A DNA stretch of 64,000 bases, from positions 434,001 through 498,000 of the forward strand of contig NW_024468251.1 of assembly GCF_002104995.1 (NCBI RefSeq). The letters run 5' to 3'. Under the pieces are notes generated by a model, which worked only from the letters and a program-made list of their open reading frames with translations, was not told the origin of the DNA and did no database searches. The first letter of the stretch is position 1. Each line of letters starts with the position of its first letter. Positions 34,620 to 47,286 of this stretch are shown here, in pieces. Position numbers and translations under genes: made by a program. The stretch is from Linderina pennispora. Lineage: Eukaryota > Kickxellomycota > Kickxellomycetes > Kickxellales > Kickxellaceae.

Positions 34620-37158
34620 ATGGAGCACGACGACATTGCCAAGGGCTTTGTCCACTGGGTACGTTCTTTCTACAACCATTCGCAGGCTAGACTCGAGCAG
34701 CTCCTAGTCTCAAGTGCCTACACCCGCTTTACTAACATGCTATTTTTGTTTACACTAGGTCGGCACATTTAGCAAACTGAGCAAGCCCGTCACCACACTC
34801 AGCGACCTTACAGATGGAATCGTGCTTTTTGAAATTTGCGCTGAAATGTAAGTCTCCGTCCTTGCTCTGTTACTGTCCCGCATTAACAGCGCCTCAACCC
34901 AGTCCTATCTATACCCTGCTGAGCCACACCTCATCATTTCTCAACTAGCGACCGCCAGTGGTTCAAATCGATCCGGTCTACAGACATGGGCGACAACTGG
35001 ATCCTGAGCTTAAACAATCTAAAGAAACTATACCGTCTGGTGACGCAATACTACGAGGAGGTCCTGGGCTACCCGGCAACGCGGTTGGACGAGCCCGACC
35101 TCTCCACAATTGCCAAGCACGACAACTCCGAGGAGCTGCTGAAACTGTGCCACTTGATCCTGACCTCTGGCCGTGCAATGCGAGAAGAACCAGGTCTATA
35201 TCGGCAAAATCATGTCGCTAGGCGAAGACGACCAGCGCTCCTTGATGGTATCTATCGAGTCCGTGCTAGCACAGCTGGGAAGCATCGACAACGAATCCTG
35301 ACTCCGACAACCACGACATGGAGATCTTTGACGCCCAGCACCACGACGAAGGGATTGATCCCGTCGCCAAACTGCAGGCCTGAGCTGATGAAGTCCTTAC
35401 GCGGAAAAGGACGAGCTCGAAAAGTCTGCGCGCGAGCTCTCGACTGAGCACAAGCATGTGCAAAGCAAGTATGAGGAGCTTCTGGTGCTGAACGAGGAGC
35501 TGAAGATGCGCATGGAGGACCTCGAACAATCCATGGCACGCGCCGACAAATCCGGTCGCGCCGACTTTTTATTGCGCGCCGAAATCGACAACCTGAAGCA
35601 CGAGCTGGAGAAGGCCGATACCCGCGCCCAGGAGACTGAGCGCATCATGGCCGAGCAGCAGAGCGCCCTGGCCGACATGACGCGCAAGCTGGCTGACCGC
35701 GACGCCACCGCAGACGAGGCCGTGCGGCTGCGCGACCAGCTGCAGGAGTACAAGCACGCGGCCGAGCGCTTGGCAAAGTCCGAGCACGTAATTGAGAAGT
35801 ACAAGAAGAAGCTGGAGGAAAGCGTCGATCTGCGTCCGCCAGGTCCGCACGCTTGAGGAGCAGCTGGCCAGCGCCCAGGACCGCACGCGCCAGATCGAAG
35901 ACGAGTTCCACAAGATGTCGAGCCGTCGCCCGGCCATGGATGACGTGCGCGATGGTTTCCAGCAGCTTGAATCGCGCCACAACATGACTGTGCTTGAGCT
36001 GAGCCAGGCCATGGAGCGCCTGCGCAAGACTGAGGACGAGCGCGACCGACTGGCCGCCGACCGCCAGCACGGCCAGGAGCAGATCCAGGCGCTCGAAGAG
36101 CAGCTGCGCGAGCTCGAGCTGTCTGCCGGCGCTCCCACCGGCTAGCACGCTCGACAAGGGTCTGGCCATGGACCTGGACGACGACCGCACCGAGCTATTG
36201 ACCAAGATCGCCCGCCTCGAGCGCGAGCTGAAGGCTGCGCGCAACGCCCAGCCGCAGACCGACGCCACAGAGTTCCTCGAGGAGGTGGCCGATGCGGCGA
36301 CTCGCGAGAAGGACACTGCCCTGGAGCAGCTCGAAAAGGAGCGGGCAGCGCGCGCCCAGCTCGAGCACCAGCTGGCTGAGCACGCCGAGTCAGTGCCGCG
36401 ACTGAAGAGCGACCTGGATGCAGTCACCACGCAGCTTGTCTCGGCCACAAGCGATGCCGGTGCCGCACGCAACGACCTGGCTGCAGTCAAGGAGGAGCTC
36501 GAGCGCTCGCGCGCCGCCCTTCTGGCAGTCGAGCAGCAGCACAAGGCCGTGGTGGAGGCTGCCAGTTTGCGCGACGAGAACAAGTCGCTCGAAGACTGGC
36601 TTGCCGAGACCCACCAGGAGAGCCAGCAGTTCGAGCAGGAAATTGCACGCCTGTCGGCGGCCAACCGCGAACTGACGGGAAAGCTCGGTAAGAGCACCGA
36701 GGAGCAGACGCGGCTCGAAATCGCGCTGCGCGGCCAGGGCGACATTGAGCGTCTGCAGCGCGAGCTCGTCAAGGCCCGCGAAGAAGTGCATGTCTTGCAG
36801 GTCAGCCTGAAGCGCACCAAGGACCATTGCGTGACGCTCGACCAGAAGCTGCAGCAGCAGCAGGCCTGGCAGTGCCCCGCACGAGTCCCTGCAGGCTGCC
36901 CAGGCCCAGCTGGCCCTCAAGGAGGAGCAGCTGGAGAGCGTCCGCACGATGCTGCGCGAGCAGAATAACACGCACTTGCTCGAGTCCCGCACGATGGCGT
37001 CGGCGTGGTTCAACTTGCAGCGCCAGCTTGAGCGCCAGAGCGGCTTCGGCCATTCCAGTGGCATGGGCAGCTTGCCGTCGGCGCGGCAGGCGGGCACCCC
37101 GGCTTCATGGCTCGGCCAGCAAAGGGTTACGCTTGATATGCAGCTGACTGGCGCTTAG
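34620..37158 (+). CDS. HOOK-family dynein adaptor
   Basis: Couples dynein-dynactin to early endosomes (HookA in Aspergillus; family knowledge). Exons: 34620-34658, 34759-34847 and 34949 onward. Introns are 100 and 101 nt, with GTACGT and GTAAGT donors and CTAG acceptors. The N-terminal Hook domain contains VGTFSKLSKPVTTLSDLTDG and WILSLNNLKKLYRLVTQYYE. It is followed by about 600 residues of heptad-rich coiled coil and a Gly/Ser C-terminus ending TLDMQLTGA. Frameshifts occur near 35185, 35285, 35400, 35840, 36145 and 36880; the one checked in detail (35185) is a +1 insertion. The last ~170 coding bases are repeated at 51011-51182. Confidence 0.9.
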
Positions 37159-37401
37159 CTTTGTTTTGTTTCTTTTAGTTTCTCTGCTGCAATCCATGTT
37201 TTCCACATTTGAACGTGCATCTTCCAAGCATCTACACCATGTGCATCATCACCATGGAGACCACCGTATGCCTCAGACATGTACATGCTGCTATGCATGT
37301 TTACTCACGGCGTGCATACGATCACCACCGCCTTTCCATGGCCAGGAATGCCTGTTATTTGAAAGAAACAAGAAGAAAAAGTAAAGTGGATGGGTGGAAG
37401 A

Positions 37402-38848
37402 CTAGTGGTGCCTGGGCACCTTGTGATGGGAGACATGCCGCTCAGTAGAAGACCCGCTAATCATCGGAGCTGGTCAGACAGTCTGTCGCTTCTCACGAGC
37501 CAGCGTCTGGTTGCCGTGCTTGATCAACCATCGTCTGCGCACTTCCGTCCCTCAGCCTGAGGAGCTCCTTCATGATCGGATCGGTGTCTTCGCCGCTGTA
37601 AACAAAGGAAATAAACTCGAGGCGATATCCAAGCAGATCCTCCTACGATGATGCCGCAGTCGAAAACCTTGGGAATCAGATATGGGCGCTCTGTGTATCC
37701 TCAATGCCACCAATGGTGCCCCATGTGCGACTAGGACTTGGGATACCAGGAAAGTAGGATCAGCTTCTTGATTCTGCCCACGTTTGAGATAATGAGTGTG
37801 TTCAACGGCCCGAAGATGGTGGTGTCACCAGGCTTGTGACGCGGGAACCGGAGGAAGTAGTCTTGTGGTGAGTTGGGAAAAGAAATCCAGAGTATCAATA
37901 TCCACCGGCTGCGCATAGCGAGATGCAAAATTGGAGTTAGGTATCTACTGGCGTACGATGAGTGAGTCTCATACTTGACATTTCATCATACCAGTTGCAG
38001 AACCTCCCAAAGTGCTCTGTCTGTAGAAGGTGAAACGCCAGTGGTGTAATCAGGCTGATGAGCGTGTCCTTGTTGGTATCCACGAGCGAGCCAAGCACAG
38101 TGCGCAGGAGTCTGCCACGAGTAAAGACATACAACGTGACATTGAAGTCGTCGTCGATGTACAGTGCTGGGATAAACGCGCGAGTAAATTGGACTGCCCA
38201 CATACCGCGCACACAGGCACACATCTTCTCCATATCCTTGCCCTCGCTGGAGTCGTCGATTAGACCATGTCCTGAAATAACTACTGGCATGTAGATATCC
38301 AGGCAGCATAAGCCATGAAGGCAGCGATTTTCATCCAAACTAGCCCGGTCAGGGTAGCCGACAAGGAGACCAGGCATCAGCTCAGTGTCGAAGATGGAGC
38401 GCCAGTCGTGGTTGATGATGTCAAAAGGTAACACATCTGGAGCTAGCTCGTCCATGACCAGGTGGAGGTACCTGTCAATGAAGCGCACGAGTTCACGTCT
38501 GGTGCCTGTGTCAGACGCAAACCACATGCCCTTGAGGACGTCCCTGGCACAAATCTTGTCGGCAAGCTTGGCTATAGCAGTGCCATGCGATGCCTGAAAC
38601 TCGCGAAACTTCTCCAGGAGGCCAAGGGAATCAAACATGCTTTGAAGGTCCACATCCACCGTTGCGTTGCGCACATCTGACTCCCACTGGCTTTTCATTT
38701 CAGACGTTGGTTTCTTGCCGATTTCGGTGACGAGAAGACTGGGCTTTGGCCTATTCAGCCTAACTGGCGAAACATTCTCTTCGTCTGTCAGATATGGATC
38801 GCGCCAAGGATCATCTTGCATGGCAATATAATCGTCGCTTAGTGTCAT
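37402..38848 (-). pseudogene. FunK1-N-terminal-like protein, broken copy
   Basis: Near-identical to the intact gene at 49336-50769 for its first ~300 residues, beginning MTLSDDYIAMQDDPWRDPYL. The frame then hits a stop after PVDT (near 37937), where the other copy continues. The remaining third is present but shifted, and a local segment (about 37860-37900) is clearly diverged from the partner. Some lesions may be consensus insertions like those elsewhere, but the diverged patch points to real loss of constraint. Convergent with HOOK. Confidence 0.65.
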
Positions 38849-38940
38849 TGCAAAAGTAGTAGAGTAATGAAGAATCGCTGTGAGCTAGGTCTGGTGAGAA
38901 GAAAAAGCGCCTTTGCTGCTGCGCAACAAACGGCCGAGCC

Positions 38941-38946
38941 TTTATA
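38941..38946 (-). promoter_or_regulatory. TATA box of the left duplicated gene
   Basis: TATAAA on the minus strand about 93 bases upstream of the ATG at 38848. In the right copy the same place reads TATAGA, so the promoters differ at this element. Confidence 0.5.
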
Positions 38947-38953
38947 TGCTGTA

Positions 38954-39957
38954 AATAAAATTGCTGAAATGCTCCAAAACTGGCTGCGCCATCAAAGCAC
39001 CAAATTGGCTGATTCGGTTTAGTGCTGCAATCAGTTCAAGCAACGAACCATGCTGCTTCTTGCTACATGTCAAGGGAGTACCAAGAAAGCAAGGATGTCA
39101 TCAATTTGAAACTGAGCAGGTGTAGTTTGCCGTTGGGTGTAGCATGGGACACTACCTCGCATCATCATACTTTTACGACTTAAACCACCCATACCAATAT
39201 CCATGGAGGTAGCCGAAAACCCACGGAATAAGATGAATTATTGTTTTGCCTAGTGGCAATAGCGAGATGTCTCCATAGACATTGCTGACAATGCCGGCTT
39301 AACAAGGTGTGTAGGGCCGTACTATGCTTGATACTTACGCCATTTTCTACTTCAAAAGGTATGTCCAAGCTTTGCAGCCAACGCATGATACGCATATGTC
39401 TTGACTGGTTACTGGCTTCAACACTACCGCCCTTGAGCTTAGGAGCCTTTAGGAGGTGGCAAGGTGTCGGAGTATTCTAGCAATCCTTGCCCTGGGCGAT
39501 GACGTGTGGGCTAAACAATCGGAAAAGTGTGGTCTGCCTTCAGGCTGGCCTGAGAGGGCGAATCCAACCAATCGGGAAATCACGAGCAATCCTCAGCTGT
39601 TTGACAAAAGCGATTTCGGCCCACGACGCGCGCGCAACTCCCCTCCCACTTTTTCTCAATTATTAAAGGTACGTTTGTATTTATGCACTTTTTTTCGCGA
39701 TGAGCAGATCGTATCGATCGTGGCAGAATGGATGCAAGGCGAAAAATATGCGCAACCGGCTGCAGAGGGCCGTAATGTGGTTGAATTCAGCTGGGATTCC
39801 CGCTCAGATTGAGGATTCAGAGGCTGGAGTAGAGAAATTACTGGCAAACGTAATCCCGAATTGCACTGTACTCAATTACGAAAACCCATTGCGGAGCAAT
39901 GGCCTATCTGTGCAAGTGTAGATTCGTTTTTGAATTCCGCGAGGACGAAAAGAAAAC
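38954..39957. other. Intergenic region upstream of NAC-alpha
   Basis: No gene recognised. A GTACGT donor-like site near 39669 after an A-rich tract hints at a leader intron for NAC-alpha, but no matching acceptor is convincing. Confidence 0.5.
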
Positions 39958-40527
39958 ATGGCTGAAGAACAGAAGGTCGCCGTCGAGCAGGTTCCCGAGG
40001 AGAACACCACCAACGCCGCTGCCGCCGCCGCTGCCGCCCAGGGCATCAACCCGGCTGCGTTCATGAAGCAGCAGAGCCGCACCGAGAAGAAGGCGCGCAA
40101 GGCCATGGCCAAGCAGGGTCTGGAGCAGGTTCCGGGTATCACCCGCGTCACCATGCGCCGCCCCAAGGGCGTGATCTTCACGATCCAGGCCCCTGACGTC
40201 TACAAGAGCTCGACCTCGGACACCTGGATCGTGTTCGGCGAGGCCAAGGTCGACGACATGGCCGCCCGGGCGCAGATGGCGCAGGCCCAGCAGCTCCAGG
40301 CTCTGGCCGCTGAGGAGGCTGCCGCCGCCTCGTCGGGCAAGGGCAAGGAGGTCGCCGCCGAGGCTGCTGTCGAGGAGGAGGCTGAGGAGGTCGATGAGGA
40401 GGGTGTTGAGAACAAGGATATCGAGCTTGTCATGAGCCAGGCCAACGCGTCGCGCGCCAAGGCTGTCAAGGCCCTGAAGAACAACAACAACGATATCGTC
40501 AACGCCATCATGGAGCTCACTGCCTAG
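39958..40527 (+). CDS. EGD2: Nascent polypeptide-associated complex subunit alpha
   Basis: Forms the NAC heterodimer with the beta subunit at the ribosome exit tunnel. 189 residues, no intron or frameshift. An Ala-rich N-terminus leads into the NAC domain, with [40 protein letters not shown] and [20 protein letters not shown]. After an acidic linker, the C-terminal UBA domain reads [20 protein letters not shown]. All family landmarks are present and the length is normal. The next gene, SKI2, follows on the same strand. Confidence 0.98.
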   Translation: MAEEQKVAVEQVPEENTTNAAAAAAAAQGINPAAFMKQQSRTEKKARKAMAKQGLEQVPGITRVTMRRPKGVIFTIQAPDVYKSSTSDTWIVFGEAKVDDMAARAQMAQAQQLQALAAEEAAAASSGKGKEVAAEAAVEEEAEEVDEEGVENKDIELVMSQANASRAKAVKALKNNNNDIVNAIMELTA

Positions 40528-40753
40528 GTTTAGTGTCTTTTCGTGTGCCAACAAAAACAGATATCTCTATTCTCTTGCGTCGTCACGTTGCATGGCCATT
40601 TCAAAAGAATACACTTAGAAACGCTCTAGATGACGATGCGAGCGACGAGCCCATTCTTTATGACTTGCGATGCATGGAATGATATTCGGAGATCCCGCAG
40701 TGCGAATCGGGTCTTTAATTTTTTCTACAACCCTGCATTGTCTTGTTTGTGTC

Positions 40754-43700
40754 ATGGACGAAGAGCTGTTCCAAACGATCGAGCGCGAGTACCTGCTGCC
40801 GCAGCCCAGCATCTGCAACCCGTATCTGTCATCGGCGCAGCTGTCTGTGGATCACAAGTCCACTCTACATGAAGTGCTCTCGGTGCCATCGACATCTCTT
40901 GGAAGCACGATGACCATGGTTCGCGATCACGTCACCGGCGAGTACTGCGCAGCAACCGAGACCGAGCTATCAGGCGAGGCTAACCCAATGTCGTTTATGC
41001 GTAAAACTGGTCGCAAGCAAAACTATGCTTCCGGATCGAGCAACCAGGTGCCGTTCCAACCTGGCGGTCTGGACGAGAAAGACCTGGAGGCATCCTCAGG
41101 GAATGTGCCAGCGTTTCGATCCAGCCGAATTTTGCACAGTGCCGGACGGATTTGACCGAGGCCTTTTTGTCGTGGCTGATGTCGTGGTTCCAGAGCAAGC
41201 GCAGCCGATCGATTTGGCGGTCGAGCGGTACGGTGACGCTGCCGATGAGGAGCCCAGCCCAGCCAAGGAAGCTGGTGATGGAGTTAAGGATCCGGAGAAC
41301 GATGAGCTTGATCAGCTTGTGTCAAATGACGACGATGCAGAGCAGACGGCTGACGCAAGGGCTCGGGCAGCCAAGGAAGGATGACGCGGCAATGGCACGC
41401 AAAGAGTGGGCCCATGTCATTGACGTTACCGCTGGGTTCTCAAATTTCCACGACCTGGTGCCCAAGCCGGCCAAGCAGTTCCCCTTCGAGCTCGATGTGT
41501 TCCAGAAACGCGCTGTGTATCATCTAGAGCGCGGCGATTCGGTGTTTGTTCGCAGCGCATACTAGTGCTGGCAAGACCGTGGTGGCCGAGTACGCGGTGG
41601 CACTCTCGCAGATGCATATGACCAAGACCGTGTACACGTCGCCGATCAAAGCGCTGTCGAACCAAAAATTCCACGACTTTTCTCAGTCGTTTGGCGAGGA
41701 TAATGTGGGAATTCTGACCGGCGACGTCAAGATCCGGCCTGAGGCGCCGTGCCTGATCATGACTACCGAGGTGCTGAAGAATATGCTGTACCGTGGTGCC
41801 GATGTGCTGCGCGATGTCGAGTTTGTTGTGTTCGATGAGTGCCACTACATCAACGATATTGAGCGCGGCGTCGTGTGGGAGGAAGTCATCATCATGCTCC
41901 CCCGGCATGTGTCGATTATTCTGCTTTCAGCTACTGTGCCCAACACCAAGGAGTTTGCCGAGTGGGTCGGGCGCACAAAGAAGCGCGACATATACGTGAT
42001 CAACACGCCGAAGCGGCCGGTGCCGTTGGAGCACTATCTATATGTTGGCTAAGAACTCGGTGTCGTCGAGCGAGATGATGAAGATTGTCGACAAGAACGG
42101 CAACTTCGACAGCAATGAATGGCGCGATGCCTACGCTGCTGTAAACAAGCCAGCGAGCAAGCCTGGTGGTTCCAGTGCTGGTCGTGGCCGGTCCAATGCT
42201 GGACGGCGTGGCGGTGGGGCTGGTAATCTGACACGCACGGTGGGGCGGCATACGGCCTGAGCGTCAGGGAGCGACGCTGTGGGTGCATTTGGCCGGATTC
42301 TTGCGTAAGCAGAAGCTGCTACCGGCTGTTGTATTCACGTTTTCGCGCAAAAAGTGCGAAGAGTACGCGTCTACGCTGTACAACCTGGACTTTTTGAACG
42401 AGAGCCGCCGCAGCGAAGTCCATATCTTCGTGGATCGCTGCTTGAAGCGGCTCAAGCCAGAGGATCGTACGCTGCCACAGGTGAAAGTGATTCGGGACCT
42501 GCTCAAGCGCGGCATTGGTGTGCACCACTCCGGGTTGCTACCAATTATCAAGGAGATTGTGGAGCTTCTGTTTGCTCGTGGGCTGATCCACTGCCTGTTT
42601 GCTACCGAGACTTTTGCCATGGGGGTCAACATGCCTGCGCGCTGTGTTGTGTTCTCGTCGCTGCGGAAGCATGATGGCCGATCGTTCCGCGAGCTGCTAC
42701 CGGGTGAATACACGCAGATGGCTGGACGTGCTGGGCGCCGTGGTCTCGACGACACGGGTGTTGTGATCATCAATGCTGCCAACGACGTGCCCGATACACC
42801 GACGCTGCACACAATGCTGCTGGGATCGGCAACCAAGCTCGAGTCACAGTTCCGCCTTACGTACAACATGATCCTGAATCTGCTGCGTGCCAAGCAGCTA
42901 CGCGTCGAGGAGGTTATCAAGCGCAGCTTTGGCGAAAACACATCGCAGGGACAGGTGCCGGAGTTTGAGCGCCAGGTGGTCGATATCAAGCAGAAGCTCG
43001 ACGATATGCCAGAGCTATCGTGTCCGATTTGCGAAGAGGACATCAGCGAATACTACCGTATTGCCAGAGCAGTGCAAAGGCTGACTGCCCGTCTGCATTC
43101 TACAGTCGCCCATCGGTTATCAGGAACCGGTGCCTCTGGCTACATTGCCCAGGCATTCTGCCCAGGTCGTCTGGTCGTAATCTCAGAGTTCCCTAAGCTT
43201 GTGCTGGCCATCATCCACAAGCCGCTGACATCGGACGGCTCCAAATTCGCATGTGTCGTTCTCAACGACAGTGGGTATGCATCCAAGGAGCATAGCACTG
43301 TGCCTCCTCGTCCCTTGTCAGATGCACAGACCCAGCTGGCCAAGCTGGACCAGCCACGCATGACATTCACCTATGCTGCTGTGCCAACGTCGTCGATTGC
43401 CTTGGCTTTGGACAGTGTGGTCAAGCTGGGCTCATCGCTGGTGAGCAAGCAGCGGTTGAACAGCACCACGCCTACGGATGTGCCCTCTGATCTGGAGCTC
43501 AAGATCAGCCAGGCATTGCAGGCGCTGATGTCGCAGCCTTCGGCGGAATACCCGTGGGCCAAGGTGCGTGAGCTCGAGTTCCAGGAGCTGGTATACGAGC
43601 GTGCACGCCTGGTGCAGTCTGCAGTTGGATTCCAGTGCATGGCCTGTCCCGATCTGCCAGCACACTTTACCATGACCCATCGGCGCGCTGAGCTGCACGC

Positions 43701-44348
43701 GCATCTGAATGAGCTGACAATCCAGCTTTCAGATCAGAACTTGGATCTTCCTGCCTGACTACCGCGTGCGCCTTGAGGTCTTGCGCGATCTCGGGTATAC
43801 TGACGAGACGGGCAACGTGCAGCTCAAGGGCCGTGTTGCCTGCGAGATGAACTCAGCCGACGAATTGGTTCTGACTGAGCTGATTCTCGACAACACGTTA
43901 GCACAGTATGAGCCCGAGGAGATTGTGGCATTGGTTTCGGCGTTTGTGTGCCCGGAAAGGAGCGAAAGCTCGGATCTGATGAGCAGGCTGCCAGTGCAGC
44001 TCAAGCAGGGCCGGCAGCAGATTGTTGAAACTGCAAAGCGCATTGGGTCACTGCAGGCAGCGTACGGACTTCCGGTGAGTATCGAGGAGTACCAGCGCGA
44101 GTTCCGGTTCGGGCTGATGGAAGTGGCGTACGAGTGGGCGCGCGGGATGTCGTTCCAAAACATCACCATGCTGACAGACACGCAGGAAGGCATTATCGTG
44201 CGCTGCATCCTGCGGATTGATGATGTCTTGAAGAACTGCATGTCAGCAGCCCTGCTGGTCGGCGATACAGGAGCTGAAGCTGAAGCTGCAGGCTGCCAGC
44301 GAGATGATTCGTCGCGACATTGTGTTTGCTGCCTCGCTTTATTTCTAA
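40754..44348 (+). CDS. SKI2: SKI2 DExH-box RNA helicase (Ski complex)
   Basis: Helicase of the cytoplasmic Ski complex that feeds mRNA to the exosome. The start at 40754 ([17 protein letters not shown]) follows a short leader after NAC-alpha. Motif I is AAHTSAGKT and motif II is [11 protein letters not shown] (near 41836). Motif III region is LLSATVPN, and motif VI is [10 protein letters not shown] (near 42717). An arch-like insertion and a C-terminal helical domain ending [10 protein letters not shown] follow, as in Ski2. The protein is split by several frameshifts (near 41100, 41385, 41555, 42050, 42260, 43755 and 44265). The one checked in detail (41555) is an extra C within motif I. Ski2 is preferred over Mtr4 because of the N-terminal segment and the EWAHVIDV lead-in. 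Confidence 0.93.
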
Positions 44349-44701
44349 TAGACATTCGTCGGGCCCGTTATTCTTTCAGCGACCAAGGAGTGGGATGATA
44401 CGCTGCATATCATGCTAGGCAATGCATGTAGCCTGAAGATCAGTAGCAATATGTACAAACCTGATACTCGGCGCGTGAATATTTTCAGATATGGTCCAAT
44501 ACAATTTGCGCTGTGCAAGTACCTTTGAAAGCGACATTCGGTAGTTGATACATATAAAAGAATGCGGAATTTATTACCCATGTCTTCTGCCATCATCGGC
44601 GTGCCGACCATCGCGCCTATACGTGAAGCGTGCTGGTGGACGGGACACCCGACCACTCCTAGTTTGGGTAGGAATAGCTGGGGTCAGCTGCTTGTCTATC
44701 C
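44349..44701. other. Intergenic region between convergent genes
   Basis: Three-prime flanks of SKI2 and the FunK1-type gene. Nothing recognised. Confidence 0.6.
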
Positions 44702-47286
44702 TCACCAGCCACAGGAAGAATAGCCTGGTGGTCCATCATCATCGCCAGTGGGGGCGGCAGCTGGCTGATTGTTGTCGTCATAGGGCGGGGCAGCCGCCTG
44801 TCCACCATCACCGCCTGCAGGAGGGATAACCGCTGGTCCATCGCCATCGCCAACGGGCAGGGCAGCTGGCTGTGCGCCATGGCCGGGGTACATTTGCCGA
44901 ATGCGGTCACTAGTTGGAGCGTCCAAAACCAACTCTAGGGACCGGATGTTTGGTGGCAGTAGCAGGAGATCCGGGAAGCATGGGCGGTATACTCAAAGCT
45001 GCAAAGGCATAGGGAACATCGATGTGCTCACCATACAGACCTGTGCGCATATGGCAGAGCGTTGCTCGTGTCGTATAATCTGCTCCAGCAAGTCCTCCGT
45101 AGGCGATGAATGAATAGTCTGAACAAAGGCAGACTGCACGAACAGCAGCCGCCGACGTGTTTGAAAACGACTCAAATCCCTGGGGAGGCGCGGTTGATAT
45201 CGATAACGGCGGAGTGTAGCTCAATGAAGCGACACTCCAAGCCGTCGCAAGCAGGAGCCCAGTCAGCTCATCCACCACCGTCCGGACCGGCATAATCCAT
45301 TCAAGACTGCCGGACTCGAAAACTCCAGCGCTGCTCTCGCAGTCGATGCAGCGGCGTGCGGTTGAAGGATCTGTTGGAGATTGATACCCCAACGTGCTAC
45401 CGCATCAGCTGCAGTGAGGGTATCATCCCAGCGATGCCCGGGCCGCATACCAGCCAAGGAGGTGGGCCGATATTCTTCCTGTCGTCACCAACGTGGATGT
45501 ATATCCATTTTGGGTGGATTGCCCGATGAATGATCCCCCGTTGGAATCCAAAGACAACCAGTCCACCTACCTGGTTGATGACTGCTGCGGTCACATCCGC
45601 ACATGTCACCACGTGCTCAGGTGTTGGTACACGCTCATTCTCTGGCACTGCCGCACGCTCGCGCTCGGCCTGCTGAACGCCCGTCAGGAACTCCATGATA
45701 GGGACACCCGGATCTGTATAGATGACAACTTCGAGACGCGAACTGTCGAATCGATCTACGACACCAGAAATGAGAACTGTCGGCAAACCGGGAACATGAT
45801 CTGCATTTGCATCGTCTGGGTCGTACAGGTCCTGGTGGTGGACCAGAGCAAGGAGAACTGCGCCTTCTGCCAGGCTGTTCTCAGGAGCCCACGTAAGGCT
45901 ACACACATATGCTGTTTGCAAACCATTCTCGGTGTGTACAGTGCGCAGGAGAATGTTCTGTACACCCGTCAGAGCAGTGCGAGGAGCAACCTGGTCAGTA
46001 AAACGGATATCGCCGGCAGCCCACTCGTCTCCGTCAGTTAATGGCGTCACCTGTAGAGGTAGTGGGTGGGTTTGATCATCCTGTGGATGGCGAGTAAAAC
46101 GAAAACCAGCTGTTTGGCTGGCTGTAGGCATGAAGAAGCAACGCTCACGGAACTCCCGTGATAGGATGAATGTAAGGATACAGATTGTTCGAGCTAGCAT
46201 ACCCCTTGGATAATGCGTCCAATGCCCAATATCAGCACGAGCAACCCGTCTTGGCAGAAATAAGATGAGATCGATCTGATCCCAATGGACAAGAAGATCT
46301 GTTGACATTTGAGGTCTGGAGTCCCCTGCGCCACCATAGATAAGGCCGAAACGCATACGTACAAAAGCCCAGACAGACGACCAGCCTTCCTTCTTCCCCT
46401 CAGTCACTTTGAGAAGTTATTTTTCCATATATTCGATAACCACTCATTCCCCAAGTTAACAAGATCCACTGCGAATCTGCGTGTTGGCTGGTTATCAAGT
46501 ACAACATATCCGTACTCACATATTTGCTTAAAATCGTCGTTATCTGGCGCTCCAAATGTGGATTTTGCAGTCCCAATTACCCCTCGCTTAACCTCCGCTG
46601 TAAAATAGATATTCACCCATGTCTGATACTGCATGTTCTGCCCTTCGCCGCGAGGCGGACTGTCCTAACACAACCAGGTCTGGTTTGAGCAGTGAACCAT
46701 GGACTGCATGATCTTGGTGATCCTCTACCACGTACCGTCCGTCCGGTAAAAGCTGTTGCAGGCCAGCAGTGATATCTGGAAGCAACGCTCTCAATTCTTG
46801 AAGACGTCCGATAGTCTCATCTCTACGCTCAACTCTGGCATGATAATCGGCCCAGGCAGCAGTAGCCTCTGGAGACTGGTCACTTCTGGGGTATTCGGGA
46901 GGTGTCTCCACGGCTGGATTTGCAGGCACATCAAAGCCGTCTCCATTCAAAAGTCGTAGCAACCTCAGAAAACAAGCAGCAACCTGCCTCTCTGAAACCT
47001 GGCGGCGGCCATATCCACGAAGGGCAGTTGCCCATTCATGAGGGAAAAAATCCTCATTGGAAATGAATCGCGCGATATTGTCGATGAGCTCTGCGTGATT
47101 ATGTTCGAATGCTAAAAACTGTTGCTCATAACCAATCTCTTCGAACAAATCCCTAATGTCCATCGTTCCATACGTATGAGAAGCATCCTCTGCTAGTGGG
47201 ACGCGCCGGGTCCCATGATGCCGCTCATCATTCTGTCGAAAGGGAGTAACGTAAGCCGGTGTCGATGGTCGAATAGTATCCGCCAT
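44702..47286 (-). CDS. FunK1-type fungal protein kinase, predicted catalytically dead
   Basis: About 860 residues, starting MADTIRPSTPAYVTPFRQ at 47286 and ending in a Gly/Pro/Asp-rich tail. The FunK1 layout is visible. First comes a helical N-terminus. Then a nuclease-like 'PDLVV...WVNIYFTAEVK' segment, then an Arg-Phe-rich strand region, then the kinase-like core. The catalytic loop reads HRAIHPKWIYI (near 45490-45535) where active kinases have HRD, and the region expected to hold DFG reads VCGPG. Both catalytic aspartates are therefore missing. Frame breaks lie near 46640, 46405, 45395 and 44930. Nothing around it indicates a substrate. Family assignment is moderate; loss of activity is inferred. 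Confidence 0.6.

Larger units (their letters stand above)
36990..38953. repeat. Inverted segmental duplication, left copy
   Basis: About 1.95 kb matching 49238-51182 in reverse orientation at roughly 90-95% identity. It contains the 3' end of HOOK, its 3' flank and a convergent gene. The left boundary falls inside the HOOK coding region, just at GCACGATGGCG. The right boundary lies in the promoter of the duplicated gene, near its TATA box. Confidence 0.9.
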
